Positions 8,914 through 17,861 of a stretch of 64,000 nt of DNA are shown here, piece by piece. Below the pieces are notes generated by a model. The model worked only from the letters and a program-made list of their open reading frames with translations. It searched no databases and was not told the origin of the DNA. Position 1 is the first letter of the stretch. Each line of letters opens with the position of its first letter. The stretch is from JAVVHH01 sp965199585 (GTDB lineage Bacteria > Pseudomonadota > Alphaproteobacteria > Acetobacterales > Acetobacteraceae). The position numbers and the translations under genes are program-made. Location of the stretch: assembly GCA_965199585.1 (NCBI GenBank), contig CBDASI010000002.1, forward strand, positions 2,294,001-2,358,000, written 5' to 3'.

Positions 8914-9786
8914 ATGGATCGACCGATCAAGCAGGCGCCGGGCTTCTATCGTTATGCCGTGGGCGACTTCACCGCCATCGCGCTGAACGACGGCACCCTC
9001 ACGCGCGACCGGCCCGCCAACTTCATCGTCAATGCCGACGATGCCGCCGTCGGCGCGGCCTTCGCCGAGGCCGGGATGGCGGCCGACAAGCTGACGCTGA
9101 CCTTCAATCCGCTCGCCATCGAGACGCCGGACGGCGTCGTGCTGATCGACACGGGATTCGGCGAGTCGGGCCCGCCGACGACCGGACATCTGCTATCCAA
9201 CCTCGAGGCGACAGGGATCGCGCCCGAAGCGGTCACCACGGTGATTATCAGCCACTTCCACGGCGACCACATCCTCGGCCTCATGCGCAAGGATGGCACC
9301 AAGATCTATCCGAATGCGAAGCTGATGGTGCCGCAAGGCGAGTGCGATTACTGGCTCGACGACGCCAAGATGCAGGCCGCGCCGGACGCCGCGCGATCCA
9401 ACTTTGAGATCGCGCGCAAGACGATGGGCGATCTCGACATGCAGCGCTTCAACTGGGATGACACGATCCTGCCGGGCTTCACCTCGGTGCAGGCAGACGG
9501 GCACACGCCGGGCATGTCAGCCATCGAGATCGAGTCCGGCGGTGAAAAGCTGCTGTTCGTCGCCGACATCACCAACAATCCGCTGCTGTTCGTCAGGCAT
9601 CCGGAGTGGCAGGCCATGTTCGACACCGACCCCGAGCGGACCATCGCGACCCGGCGCCGCCTGCTCGACCGCGCCGCCGCCGAGCGCCTCCGCCTGCACT
9701 TCTACCACGCGCCGTTCCCGGCCACTGCCTACGTGGTCAAGAACGGCGACGCCTACGAATATCTGCCCGCGCCCTGGATGGCCTGA
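8914..9786 (+). CDS. MBL-fold metallo-hydrolase
   Basis: A 290-residue metallo-beta-lactamase-fold hydrolase. The start is the ATG at 8914, preceded by an AAGGAAG ribosome site; the frame extends far upstream over unrelated sequence. The zinc motif 'ISHFHGDHILGL' gives H114, H116, D118 and H119. Further ligands are likely in 'GHTPGMSAIEI', 'VADITNNP' and 'FYHAPFPA'. No signal peptide is evident, so it is probably cytoplasmic. The substrate is unknown: candidates are lactones, thioesters or other hydrolysable small molecules rather than beta-lactams. It converges on the binding-protein gene with one base between their stop codons. Confidence 0.88.
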   Translation: MDRPIKQAPGFYRYAVGDFTAIALNDGTLTRDRPANFIVNADDAAVGAAFAEAGMAADKLTLTFNPLAIETPDGVVLIDTGFGESGPPTTGHLLSNLEATGIAPEAVTTVIISHFHGDHILGLMRKDGTKIYPNAKLMVPQGECDYWLDDAKMQAAPDAARSNFEIARKTMGDLDMQRFNWDDTILPGFTSVQADGHTPGMSAIEIESGGEKLLFVADITNNPLLFVRHPEWQAMFDTDPERTIATRRRLLDRAAAERLRLHFYHAPFPATAYVVKNGDAYEYLPAPWMA

Positions 9787-9787
9787 G

Positions 9788-10993
9788 CTACTTCACGAGT
9801 GCGCAACCGCCCTCCGAGAGAGGGCGGAATGCCTCGGCGCCGGGGATGGTGGAGACTAGCTTGTAGTCGTCCCACGGCTCCCGCGACTCCGACGGCTTCT
9901 TGACTTGGAACAAGTGAAAATCGTGCAGGGCTCGGCCGTCGAGCCGGACTGAACCCTTGCCGAAGGCATCGTCATCCGCCGGGTTGGCCTTCATCGCCGC
10001 CATCACCGGCGCGGCGTCGGTCGTAGCGGTCTGCTTGACCGCCTTGAAGTAGTGCATCAGGCCGGAATAGACGCCGGCCTGCAGCATTGTCGGCTTGGCC
10101 CCATGCATTCTTGCGGCGAAACGGGCGGAAAAGGCGCGGCTGCGGTTGTCGAGATCCCAGTAGAAAGGTGAGGCCAGGTAGAGCCCCTGCGCGATCTCGA
10201 GCCCGATCGACTGCACGTCGGTGATCAGCACGAGGAACCCGGCTAGCCGCTGCTGCCCGGTGCCCATGCCGAACTCGCGCGCTTGTTTCATCAGGTTGAT
10301 GAGGTCGATGGTGGCGTTGGCGAAGCCGACCACCTGGGCGCCGCTGCTCTGCGCCGTCAACAGAAAGGACGAGAAATCCGACGCGAACGGCGGGTTCTTG
10401 ATCGAGCCGACCACCGTGCCGCCGAGCGACTGGATCGCGCGCGTGCCGTCCCGCTCGAGCGCCGCACCGAACGCATAGTCTGCGGTGATGAAATACCAGG
10501 ATTTGTAGCCCTGGCTCACCAGCGCCTTGGCTACCGCGCTGCTGGTAGCAAAGGTGTCGTAGGTCCACTGCACGGTGTTGGGCGAGCACGCCGAGCCGGT
10601 CAGGTCGCTGGTGCCGGGGCCCGAGGCGATGAACAGGGTGCGCTTGGCGCCGCGCACCGCCTCGTTGACCGCCAGCCCGGCCGACGAGAACGGCACGTCG
10701 GCGACGACGTTGACCCCTTTGTTGGCGATCCAGTCGCGAGAGATGGTGGACGCGATATCCGCCTTGTTCTGGTGGTCGGCGCCGATCACCTCGATGGCGA
10801 TGCCGGGCAGCAACGACTGCGACTCCTCGGCAGCGAGTTGCGCCGCCACCACGGAGCCTTCGCCGGCGGCCGTCGAGTTGCCGCCGGTCAGGTCGGTCAG
10901 CACCCCGATGGTGATCTTATGGCCGTCGATCTCGGCCCGCACCGCACCCGCGAACCCGGCCAACATCGTGACCGCCAGCAACAAGCGCCGCAT
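9788..10993 (-). CDS. Periplasmic ABC substrate-binding protein, branched-chain amino acid type
   Basis: A 401-residue exported binding protein. 'MRRLLLAVTMLAGFAGAVRAE' is a signal peptide, then 'HKITIGVLTDLTGG', the usual start of the type I (LivJ/AmiC) fold, and 'AQLAAEES' and 'IEVIGADHQNKADIA'. The ATG at 10993 has a GGGAGG ribosome site seven bases upstream, which lies inside a hairpin (see 11000-11018). No permease or ATPase genes are nearby, so it is an orphan: it must share a transporter elsewhere or act as a sensor subunit. Downstream of sorAB on the same strand. Confidence 0.88.
   Translation of the reverse strand: MRRLLLAVTMLAGFAGAVRAEIDGHKITIGVLTDLTGGNSTAAGEGSVVAAQLAAEESQSLLPGIAIEVIGADHQNKADIASTISRDWIANKGVNVVADVPFSSAGLAVNEAVRGAKRTLFIASGPGTSDLTGSACSPNTVQWTYDTFATSSAVAKALVSQGYKSWYFITADYAFGAALERDGTRAIQSLGGTVVGSIKNPPFASDFSSFLLTAQSSGAQVVGFANATIDLINLMKQAREFGMGTGQQRLAGFLVLITDVQSIGLEIAQGLYLASPFYWDLDNRSRAFSARFAARMHGAKPTMLQAGVYSGLMHYFKAVKQTATTDAAPVMAAMKANPADDDAFGKGSVRLDGRALHDFHLFQVKKPSESREPWDDYKLVSTIPGAEAFRPLSEGGCALVK
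9807..9827. terminator. Hairpin after MBL gene, possible terminator
   Basis: A perfect eight-base stem (CCGCCCTC / GAGGGCGG) with a five-base loop starts 20 bases after the MBL stop codon and lies within the last codons of the convergent binding-protein gene. No T-run follows on either strand, so a function as intrinsic terminator is uncertain. Confidence 0.35.
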
Positions 10994-10999
10994 CGTTAT

Positions 11000-11018
11000 C
11001 CTCCCGTTTTCGGGGAGG
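11000..11018 (-). promoter_or_regulatory. Hairpin masking the binding-protein ribosome site
   Basis: On the minus strand CCTCCC and GGGAGG pair across an A-rich loop, with one extra G-C pair and one bulged C. The right arm is the Shine-Dalgarno sequence of the binding-protein gene starting at 10993. The structure could lower translation initiation, or end part of the sorAB transcript. Seen directly as an inverted repeat; function is inferred. Confidence 0.45.
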
Positions 11019-11050
11019 CTACAATACACCGGGGCGCTTGTGCGACCGCT

Positions 11051-11386
11051 CTATTTGGCGACCGGCATGGCTACCAAGTAGTCGACGATCGCCGCCACAT
11101 CCTCGTCCGCGACCGGCGCTTTGTAGGTATGCTGCATCTTGGTGACCTCGGCGGTCCAGGTCGCCTTGGTCAGTGCGGGCTGGTTTAGGATCATGCCGGC
11201 GGAGTGACAGGCGACGCAGTTATTGGCGACCAGCTCGGCATTGGGCCCGGGTGGGAACTCCCGGTCGCTGCCCGGCAGTTCGACAGCGACCGTCTTCAAG
11301 GTGATGCCGCCATCCTGGGCGGCGCGGCTCGGTGCGTTGACGAGCCAGACGAGGGCGACTGCGCCGATGATGCGTCCAACCGACAT
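11051..11386 (-). CDS. sorB: SorB-like cytochrome c subunit
   Basis: A 111-residue exported mono-haem cytochrome c. The signal peptide is around 'IIGAVALVWLVNAPSRAA'; the haem site is 'NNCVACHSAGMI' (CxxCH); the distal Met is probably in 'YLVAMPVAK' near the C-terminus. Placed directly after a sulfite-oxidase-type molybdoenzyme, it fits SorB, the electron acceptor of sulfite dehydrogenase SorAB in the periplasm. The ATG at 11386 is preferred because AAAGGGAG lies seven bases upstream; an ATG at 11404 overlaps the sorA stop. Confidence 0.82.
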   Translation of the reverse strand: MSVGRIIGAVALVWLVNAPSRAAQDGGITLKTVAVELPGSDREFPPGPNAELVANNCVACHSAGMILNQPALTKATWTAEVTKMQHTYKAPVADEDVAAIVDYLVAMPVAK

Positions 11387-11400
11387 GACGTGGCTCCCTT

Positions 11401-12616
11401 TCATGAGGCGGCGGCGAGATGGACGGTTTCGACGACGTCGCGCATGAAGCCGCCGCCGTTCCAGTTCGCTTCCATCGGCTGCATCTCTTTCTTGGTGTTG
11501 GTGCAGCGGACTATGGCGACCAGACCGTCCGCGCCGGCCGTGGTCTGCGCAGTCCAGCGGCGGAAGCCGTAGGTGCCCTCATCGGCGCCCAAGTTGGCCG
11601 GCGACCAGCTGCCGCCCTTGTCGAACGACACGTCGACCCCTGCCACGCCGCAATCGCCGCCCATGGCGATCCCGCGTAAACTGACCGGGGCGCCGGGCTC
11701 GACCTTGGTGGCGTCGGTCACGTTGGTGAAGAAGGAGCGCGGCACCATGCGGTTGATCGGCTCGGTCGGGAAGCCGGTCTCGCCGGGCTTGACGTTGGCG
11801 TGCGGGGTCGCCGGGATCAGGTAGGCCGTCTTCATCCAGTAGCCGTCATCCGCCGCGTCGAGCACCTCGATGTCGCTGACCATCTTGACCCAGTACGTCG
11901 AGTACCAGCCCGGCACCACCAGCCGCAGCGGGAAGCCGTTCAGCAACGGCAACTGCTCGCCGTTCATCTGATAGGCCAGCATCACATCGCCATCGCGCGC
12001 GTGGTCTACCGTGAGCGACTTCTTGAAATCCGGTGCCGTCTCGACGACGGGTTCGTCGAGCCCGTTCAGCCGCACCGCGACGGCCCCGGCCTTCACGCCG
12101 GCGCGGTCGAGCACGTCGCGCAGGCGCACGCCGACCCATTTCGCGTTGCCCATGGCGCCGTTGGCCCACTGGCCGCCGGCGATGCGGGGCTGGAAGAAGC
12201 CGCGCGAATTACCGGAACATTGGTTGATAGCCGCTAGTTCGACGCGGGGCAGCGCCAGGATGTCGGCCAGGCCGAGCGATTGCGGCTGGTTGACGTGTCC
12301 GCGGATGGCCAGCGTGTAGGTCGCCGGGTCGATCCGTTCGGGGATGACGGACCAATGCCAACGCACGAAGAAACGGTCGTTGGGGGTGAACACGCCCTGG
12401 TCGAACACCTCGAACGGCGTTTCCAGCAACGGCGGCCGTGTCCGCTGCAGGATCATCGGCCCTTATCTGTGGGAACGCGCTGCTGAGGCTGCGCTGGTCG
12501 GGGGCGCCGTTGAGGCCGAGACCTACGGCGTCGGCCGCCCTGGCCCGGCCGCCCAGCAGTGCTGCCCCGGCCGCGCCGAGGAAGATGCGGCGGCTCGAGG
12601 TCAATGATCCCGTCAT
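11401..12616 (-). pseudogene. sorA: SorA-type sulfite dehydrogenase, frameshifted near N-terminus
   Basis: A molybdopterin enzyme oxidising sulfite to sulfate, normally exported by Tat. From the ATG at 12616 one frame gives a Tat signal ('SSRRIFLGAAGAALLGGRARA') and continues to 'LSSAFPQIRA'. The enzyme then continues in another frame from about 12456: 'MILQRTRPPLLETPFEVFD', 'VFTPNDRFFVRWHW', and the molybdenum-ligand Cys in 'INQCSGNSRGFFQP'. Near 12462-12470 (minus strand CAGATAAGGGCCGATG) there is one base too many to join the frames. Either the gene is broken, the base call is wrong, or translation restarts at the ATG at 12456, yielding a protein of 351 residues without export signal. The rest of the domain is intact, and sorB follows. 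Confidence 0.8.
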
Positions 12617-12697
12617 GGCGTATTCCCGATCGGTGGCGTCCGTCGCTTACTTCCTAGCGAAACCCGGCGCTCCGGACCACTCGGGATCCGCCCGAGC

Positions 12698-13312
12698 TTA
12701 TTGCGCCGTCGCGACCCGGGCGGGGATCGGCTGGATCTTGACTGCCTGCCACGTCGTGTCGGGCCCGTACGACTGGCCGGAGATCTGCTGCTCGTAGGTG
12801 CGCAGCGTCGCGCCCGTCTCCACGTCGCGCCAGCTGGTGATGATGGAGTGATAGGTGTTGCCGGCGATACCACGCCGCTCATGCGCCAGCCGCAGCGCCG
12901 AATGCGGGACCCCATCGACGATGACCGTGGCGACGCCTTCGTTGATGAACGAATCGATCCACTGCATGCCCGGCACCGATTGTGTGACGAAGTCCGTGCG
13001 CGTGTTGAACGGACCGTTGATGGCGGCCTTGATCGCCGGATAGGCGTCGCCGGCGCCGGGCCAATCGCTCTTCCAGATGCCATAGTAGTAGTCGCCCTGG
13101 CCGTCGGGACGGACCATGCGGCAGAGATCGGGAATTCCGGGAACCGCACCGAGATAGTCGACCACGCCGCCGCGCGACCGCATGACCTCGATCGGGTTAG
13201 GCGGGCAAGCGACCGGCGCCTGGGCGCGCGCCGCACCGGATCCTAGGAAAACCGCGACGACACCGGCCAAAATAACGCGCCCGGCACTCGCCGAACCAAC
13301 AACCCCAACCAT
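12698..13312 (-). CDS. Exported protein, paralogue of 8179-8841
   Basis: A 204-residue protein with a signal peptide ending around 'GSGAARAQA', here a cleavable type with no lipobox. The mature region shares several blocks with the lipoprotein at 8179-8841: 'YLGAVPGIPDLCRM', 'YYGIWKSDWPGAGDAYPAI', 'GNTYHSIITSWRDVETG' and 'YEQQISG'. The Cys in 'DLCRM' is conserved between them and the mature protein has another Cys at its start ('VACPPNP'). I cannot name the family. It is upstream of sorA on the same strand with about 80 bases between, so may be co-transcribed. Confidence 0.75.
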   Translation of the reverse strand: MVGVVGSASAGRVILAGVVAVFLGSGAARAQAPVACPPNPIEVMRSRGGVVDYLGAVPGIPDLCRMVRPDGQGDYYYGIWKSDWPGAGDAYPAIKAAINGPFNTRTDFVTQSVPGMQWIDSFINEGVATVIVDGVPHSALRLAHERRGIAGNTYHSIITSWRDVETGATLRTYEQQISGQSYGPDTTWQAVKIQPIPARVATAQ

Positions 13313-13367
13313 CGCTTGATCTACTTGTCACGTGAGTGACGCGAGGTGGTAATCCTATTGCCACAAA

Positions 13368-14987
13368 TCAAGCGGCGCGCTTCCGCTTCCCCTTGGCCGC
13401 GCGCCCCTGGCCGGGCGCCGACACCTTCGAGCGGTCCAGCACGAACCTGGCGTAATCGTCCATGTCGCCGTCGAACGGCGCGACCGTGTTGTCCGCCGCG
13501 AGCCAGAGCCGGTCCGCCACCAACTCCATCAGCGAGCGGTCGTGTGTGATCAGGATGACGGCGCCGCCATAATCGTTCAGCGCGTCGAGCAGGGCCCGGC
13601 GGCTGTCGATGTCCAGATGGTTGGTCGGCTCGTCGAGGATCAGCAGATGCGGCGCCGACATGGCGACCAGGTTGAGCAGCAGCCGCGCCCGCTCGCCGCC
13701 GGACAGGTTGGCGGCCGTGGTGGACTGCTTGTCGAAGCCGATGCCCCACAGTGCGAGACGGGAGCGGTAGGACTGCTCGCTATCTTCCGGCCGGGCGCGG
13801 CGCAGGATGTCGAGCGGGGTGTCGTCGGGGTCGAGCGCCTCGATCTGGTGCTGGTGGAACCAACCGACGCCGATGCGCCGCTCGCGCTGCATGTGACCGG
13901 CCGAGAGTTTGAGCGCACCGGCGGCCAGCTTGGCGAAGGTGGACTTGCCGGCACCATTGACTCCGAGCAGGCCGATGCGGTCGTCGACGTCGAGCCGCAG
14001 GTCGAGGTTGCGCAGCACCGTGTTGCCGTCATAGCCGACGCTGCCGGCCTCAATCCGCATCAGCGGCGGTGCCAACGGGCGGGCCGGGGAGGGCAGGGTA
14101 AAGGGCGAGACGTGCTCGCTCGACATGGCTGCAATCGGCTCGAGTTTGGCCAGCCGCTTGACCCGCGACTGCGCTTGCGCCGCCTTGCTCGCGCTGGCGC
14201 CGAAGCGGTCGACGAAGCTTTGCAAATGCGCTCGCTCGGCCTCCTGCTTAACCCGCGAGGCCGCGTTCAAGCGCCGCTTTTCCGCCACCCGGCGTTCGAA
14301 ATCGTCGTATCCGCCCGGGTAGAGATCAAGCTTCCCATCGGCGACATGCAGGATGGCGTTGACGGATTGGTTCAACAGTTCGCGGTCATGGCTGATGATC
14401 AGCGCGCTGTTTGGGTACTTTGCCAAGCGCGCCTCGAGCCACAGCGCACCTTCGAGGTCGAGGTAGTTGGTGGGCTCGTCGAGCAGCAGCAGGTCCGGCT
14501 CGGCGAATAGCGCCGCCGCGAGTGCGACGCGCATGCGCCAGCCCCCTGAGAACTCGGCAATCGGGCGCGACAGGTCCTCGGTCGAGAAACCTAGGCCGGC
14601 TAGGATTTCGCTCGCGCGCGCCGGCGCGCGGTCGGCGTCGATCTCGGCCAGGCTGGCGTAGATCTCGGCGATGCGCTCGGGTTCGGCGGTCTCCAGCTCG
14701 GCATACAGCCCGTTGCGCCGCTCGTCGGCCTCCAGGATGGTCTCTAGCAGGCTGATCGGCGTCGCTGGATGCTCCTGGTCGACGCTGGCGACACGGGCGC
14801 CGCGCGGCAGCTCAATCGAGCCGCCATCGACGGCGAGCGTGCCGAGGATGAGCCGGAACAGGGTCGACTTGCCGACGCCGTTGCGCCCGACGAGGCCGAC
14901 CTTGGTGCCGGTCGGCAGGGTGACGGAGGCGTGGTCGAAAAAGCGCCGACCCCAGGCGTTGAAAACCAGGTCGTCGATCCGGAGCAT
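13368..14987 (-). CDS. ABC-F family ATPase
   Basis: A 539-residue protein with two ATP-binding cassettes and no membrane domain, the ABC-F layout of ribosome-associated translation factors. Cassette 1 has 'GRNGVGKSTLF' and signature 'EFSGGWRMR'; cassette 2 has 'GVNGAGKSTFAK' and 'LSGGERARLLL'. Both have 'LLLDEPTNYLDLE' or 'LILDEPTNHLDID' Walker B strands. A charged helical linker with many Arg/Glu lies between them (about residues 235-300), and the tail is basic. The start is the ATG at 14987; upstream in-frame residues are poorly coding. Closest in layout to Uup/YheS types. A resistance function is not indicated. Confidence 0.9.
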   Translation of the reverse strand: MLRIDDLVFNAWGRRFFDHASVTLPTGTKVGLVGRNGVGKSTLFRLILGTLAVDGGSIELPRGARVASVDQEHPATPISLLETILEADERRNGLYAELETAEPERIAEIYASLAEIDADRAPARASEILAGLGFSTEDLSRPIAEFSGGWRMRVALAAALFAEPDLLLLDEPTNYLDLEGALWLEARLAKYPNSALIISHDRELLNQSVNAILHVADGKLDLYPGGYDDFERRVAEKRRLNAASRVKQEAERAHLQSFVDRFGASASKAAQAQSRVKRLAKLEPIAAMSSEHVSPFTLPSPARPLAPPLMRIEAGSVGYDGNTVLRNLDLRLDVDDRIGLLGVNGAGKSTFAKLAAGALKLSAGHMQRERRIGVGWFHQHQIEALDPDDTPLDILRRARPEDSEQSYRSRLALWGIGFDKQSTTAANLSGGERARLLLNLVAMSAPHLLILDEPTNHLDIDSRRALLDALNDYGGAVILITHDRSLMELVADRLWLAADNTVAPFDGDMDDYARFVLDRSKVSAPGQGRAAKGKRKRAA

Positions 14988-15086
14988 GATGGTCCTGGCG
15001 TGGGGAGAGCGCGTTCTACCGCGTGCGGGCGGCGCCGCCAACCGTTTCGGCAACCCTTAAGTCTTCGTTTAGAGTTGTCTGCCAGG

Positions 15087-16736
15087 ATGTCGCGATACCG
15101 CCTCGAAGGGCAGCCATTCGCGCACATGATCGCACGCCCCGACAGTCCGATCGCTCCGGCCGTCACCGGGACCCGACGCTCCGGCTGGCTCACGGCGCTC
15201 GGCATCGGCGTGGCGCTCGCCATGCTCCTGCTTGGCAGCGTGGCGCTGGTGACCAGCCGCAACGACATGTGGAAGCAGGCTGAACAAAGCGTCGGCAACC
15301 TGCTGCTGGCGCTGGATCGCGATATCGGCCGGAATATCACGATCCTGGACCTCTCGCTGCAGGGTCTCGTCGAGGCGCTGCAGGAGCCGGGGCTGGGCGA
15401 AACTACCCCCAGCATCCGGCATCGTGCGTTGTTCGACCAGGCGGCATCGGCCGAAGATCTCGGCTCAATGCTCGTGTTGGACGACGCCGGTAACGTCGTG
15501 GAGGACTCCACGTCCCAGTCGGCGCACAAATTGAACTTCAGCGATCGCGATTATTTCAGGGTTCACCGCCACGATCCCGAGCTCGGCTTGTATATAAGCC
15601 GGGTCTTCGAGAGCCGGCTGTTGGCGAACGACATGCGATTTGCGATCAGCCGTCGCATTCCGGATTCACAAGACCAGTTCGCGGGCGTCGCGATCGCGAC
15701 GCTCAGGCTGAGTTACTTCAAGAAGCTTTTCGAGAAGCTCCAACTGGGCACCAACGGCACCATCTCGCTGGTCCGAACGGACGGGCACATCGTCTTCAGG
15801 TATCCATTCAACCCGGCCGACGTCGATCGCGACGTGAGTGGCGGCGCGATGTTCCCCCGCCTTCTGAGCGCGACGTCCGGCCAATACGTCGCCAAGGCGA
15901 CGATCGATGGGGTCGAGCGGCTGTATACCTTCCGACGGATCGGCGATCTCCCGCTGATCATGACGGTCAATCTCTCGACCGAGGAGATCATGGCGCCATG
16001 GCGCCGCAAGGTGATGGTGATCGGCCCCGTGCTGCTGTTGCTCTGCGCCGGCGCGATCGCCTCGTCACTCATGTTCCGCCGCGAAGTCGCCCGTCGCGCT
16101 GCTACGGAAGCGGCCCTGGCCGACGCTGTCGACAAGCTCGCCGTCATTGCCTCGACCGACGGGCTGACCGGGTTGGCGAACCGTCGGACGTTCGACATGG
16201 AGTTCGACCGCGCCTATCGCCGCGCGCTTCGGGGCGGAACGTCACTATCCGTGCTGATGCTCGATGCCGACTTCTTCAAGCGATACAACGACGCGTATGG
16301 CCATCCCGCCGGTGACAGGATCCTGCGCAGCATCGCCACCTGCCTGCGCCAGCGTCTGCGTCGTCCCGACGATTTCAGTGCGCGCTACGGTGGCGAGGAA
16401 TTCGTCGCGTTGCTGCCGGAGACGGATCTGGAGTCAGCCCGCTGCGTCGCCGAGCAGATCCGGAGCGGGATTGAAGAGCTTGCGCTCGAGCATGTCGAGA
16501 GCAGCTTCGGGTTGGTGACGGTGAGTATCGGGGTCGCCTCCGCCCTGCCGCATCTCGGCTTGGACTCGGCCGAGTTGATCCAGACAGCCGACCGCGCGCT
16601 CTACGATGCCAAGCGGGCCGGTCGCAACTGCGTCTGTGCGATCGAGGTTCCGCCCGGCGAGAATGGAGCGCCCTCGCTGCAGCAGCTTGTCGCGACGGTG
16701 ACGAAAGCCAACTGCGCGAGTGCCGCCGTCACCTGA
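15087..16736 (+). CDS. Membrane diguanylate cyclase with periplasmic Cache sensor
   Basis: A 549-residue inner-membrane enzyme making c-di-GMP. A first membrane helix ('LGIGVALAMLLLGSVALV') is followed by a periplasmic Cache/PDC-like sensor (about 55-305, with 'FSDRDYFRVHRHDPELGLYIS' as hallmark), a second helix ('VMVIGPVLLLLCAGAIASSL'), and a C-terminal GGDEF domain. The active site is 'RYGGEEF' (G435-F439), catalytically competent. A product-inhibition I-site RPDD (R426-D429) lies five residues before it. Start ATG 15087 has AGG upstream; ATG 15126 is an alternative. Divergent from the ABC-F gene. Confidence 0.92.
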   Translation: MSRYRLEGQPFAHMIARPDSPIAPAVTGTRRSGWLTALGIGVALAMLLLGSVALVTSRNDMWKQAEQSVGNLLLALDRDIGRNITILDLSLQGLVEALQEPGLGETTPSIRHRALFDQAASAEDLGSMLVLDDAGNVVEDSTSQSAHKLNFSDRDYFRVHRHDPELGLYISRVFESRLLANDMRFAISRRIPDSQDQFAGVAIATLRLSYFKKLFEKLQLGTNGTISLVRTDGHIVFRYPFNPADVDRDVSGGAMFPRLLSATSGQYVAKATIDGVERLYTFRRIGDLPLIMTVNLSTEEIMAPWRRKVMVIGPVLLLLCAGAIASSLMFRREVARRAATEAALADAVDKLAVIASTDGLTGLANRRTFDMEFDRAYRRALRGGTSLSVLMLDADFFKRYNDAYGHPAGDRILRSIATCLRQRLRRPDDFSARYGGEEFVALLPETDLESARCVAEQIRSGIEELALEHVESSFGLVTVSIGVASALPHLGLDSAELIQTADRALYDAKRAGRNCVCAIEVPPGENGAPSLQQLVATVTKANCASAAVT

Positions 16737-16808
16737 ACCCACGCGGCGGTCGCCCCGGCACCGTGACGTGACCCGGCCAACCCTCGCAGATCACCACAAC
16801 TGCCCGAT

Positions 16809-17861
16809 ATGCAGTCCATGTCACGCCCATGGATACCCCGTTTCGTTCTGGTGACGCCGTCCGCACTTGGCTGGGCCGAGGGCGCCGCCATGGTGGATCG
16901 CGCGGCCGCCCTGGGGGCCGAGATCGTCCGCCTGAAATCCGACCGTCTGACCGGACTGCCGGACGCCTATCGCGACGCAAAGCGCACCCTCGCCGTGGTC
17001 ACCGCCAGCCCGAGCCGCCGAAGGTTGCAGCCGATCCCACCCTCGGCCGATTGGCGCTTCGATCTGGCCGAGGGCTGCCCAGCGCATTGTTCCTACTGCT
17101 ACCTCGCCGGGTCGTTGGCCGGGCCCCCGATCGTCCGCGCGTATGCCAATCTGCCGGAGATCCTGGCCGAACTGCCGGCCGCGATCGGGCAGGGTACCGT
17201 CACCTCCGTCTCCGCCGACCGCGCCGATGAGGGAACCACCTTCGAGTGCTCCTGCTACACCGACCCGCTGGCGATCGAGCACCTCACGGGCTACCTGGCT
17301 GCCTGCATCACGCATTTCGGGGCCTGGGACGATGCCGTGCAGTTGCGCTTCACCACCAAATTCGACGCAGTCGCCCCGCTGCTGCCACTCGCGCATGCCG
17401 GCCGTACGCGCGTGCGCTTCTCGGTCAATGCGCGGGAAGCCGAGCGGCACGAGGGTGGCGCGCCGCGCGTGGGGAGCAGGTTGCAAGCATTGCGGGCGAT
17501 GGCCCAGGCGGGCTACCGGGTCGGCCTCACGGTCGCGCCGATCCTGCGCGTGCCGGGATGGGAGGCCGCCTATGACCGGCTCTTCAAGGACGTGGCAGCG
17601 GCGTTGTCCGGCGTGACGGCGCTCGATCTGACCGCGGAGCTGATCACGCATCGTTTCACGCCGAAATCCAGAGGCGTGCTCGAGACCTGGTATCCTGGCA
17701 GCCCGCTCGAGATGGACGAGGCGCAGCGAAGCCGAAAGACGACGAAGTTCGGGTCGGTCAAGTTCGTGTTCCCGCGGGAAGACATGCTGTCGATGCGGCG
17801 ATCGATCGAGGCATCAATCGCGCGCTGGTTGCCTGCGACCCGGGTCCTGTATTGGACCTAG
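16809..17861 (+). CDS. Radical SAM protein, spore-photoproduct-lyase-like
   Basis: A 350-residue radical SAM enzyme with the cluster motif 'AEGCPAHCSYCYL' (C90-x3-C94-x2-C97). The spacing, the Arg-rich region before it and 'GTVTSVSADRADEGTTFECSCYTDPLAIEHLTGY' split over the next 80 residues fit SplB-like proteins, which repair spore photoproduct in spore formers. This organism type does not sporulate, so the role must differ; members in alphaproteobacteria are uncharacterised as far as I know. Its stop lies inside the start of the NUDIX gene (10-base overlap), implying coupled expression. Confidence 0.82.
   Translation: MQSMSRPWIPRFVLVTPSALGWAEGAAMVDRAAALGAEIVRLKSDRLTGLPDAYRDAKRTLAVVTASPSRRRLQPIPPSADWRFDLAEGCPAHCSYCYLAGSLAGPPIVRAYANLPEILAELPAAIGQGTVTSVSADRADEGTTFECSCYTDPLAIEHLTGYLAACITHFGAWDDAVQLRFTTKFDAVAPLLPLAHAGRTRVRFSVNAREAERHEGGAPRVGSRLQALRAMAQAGYRVGLTVAPILRVPGWEAAYDRLFKDVAAALSGVTALDLTAELITHRFTPKSRGVLETWYPGSPLEMDEAQRSRKTTKFGSVKFVFPREDMLSMRRSIEASIARWLPATRVLYWT

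Noticed and set aside
12209..12616. A separate short gene of 135 codons with a Tat signal
   Set aside because: After the signal its sequence is a frame-shifted reading of the SorA domain; treated as part of the broken sorA.
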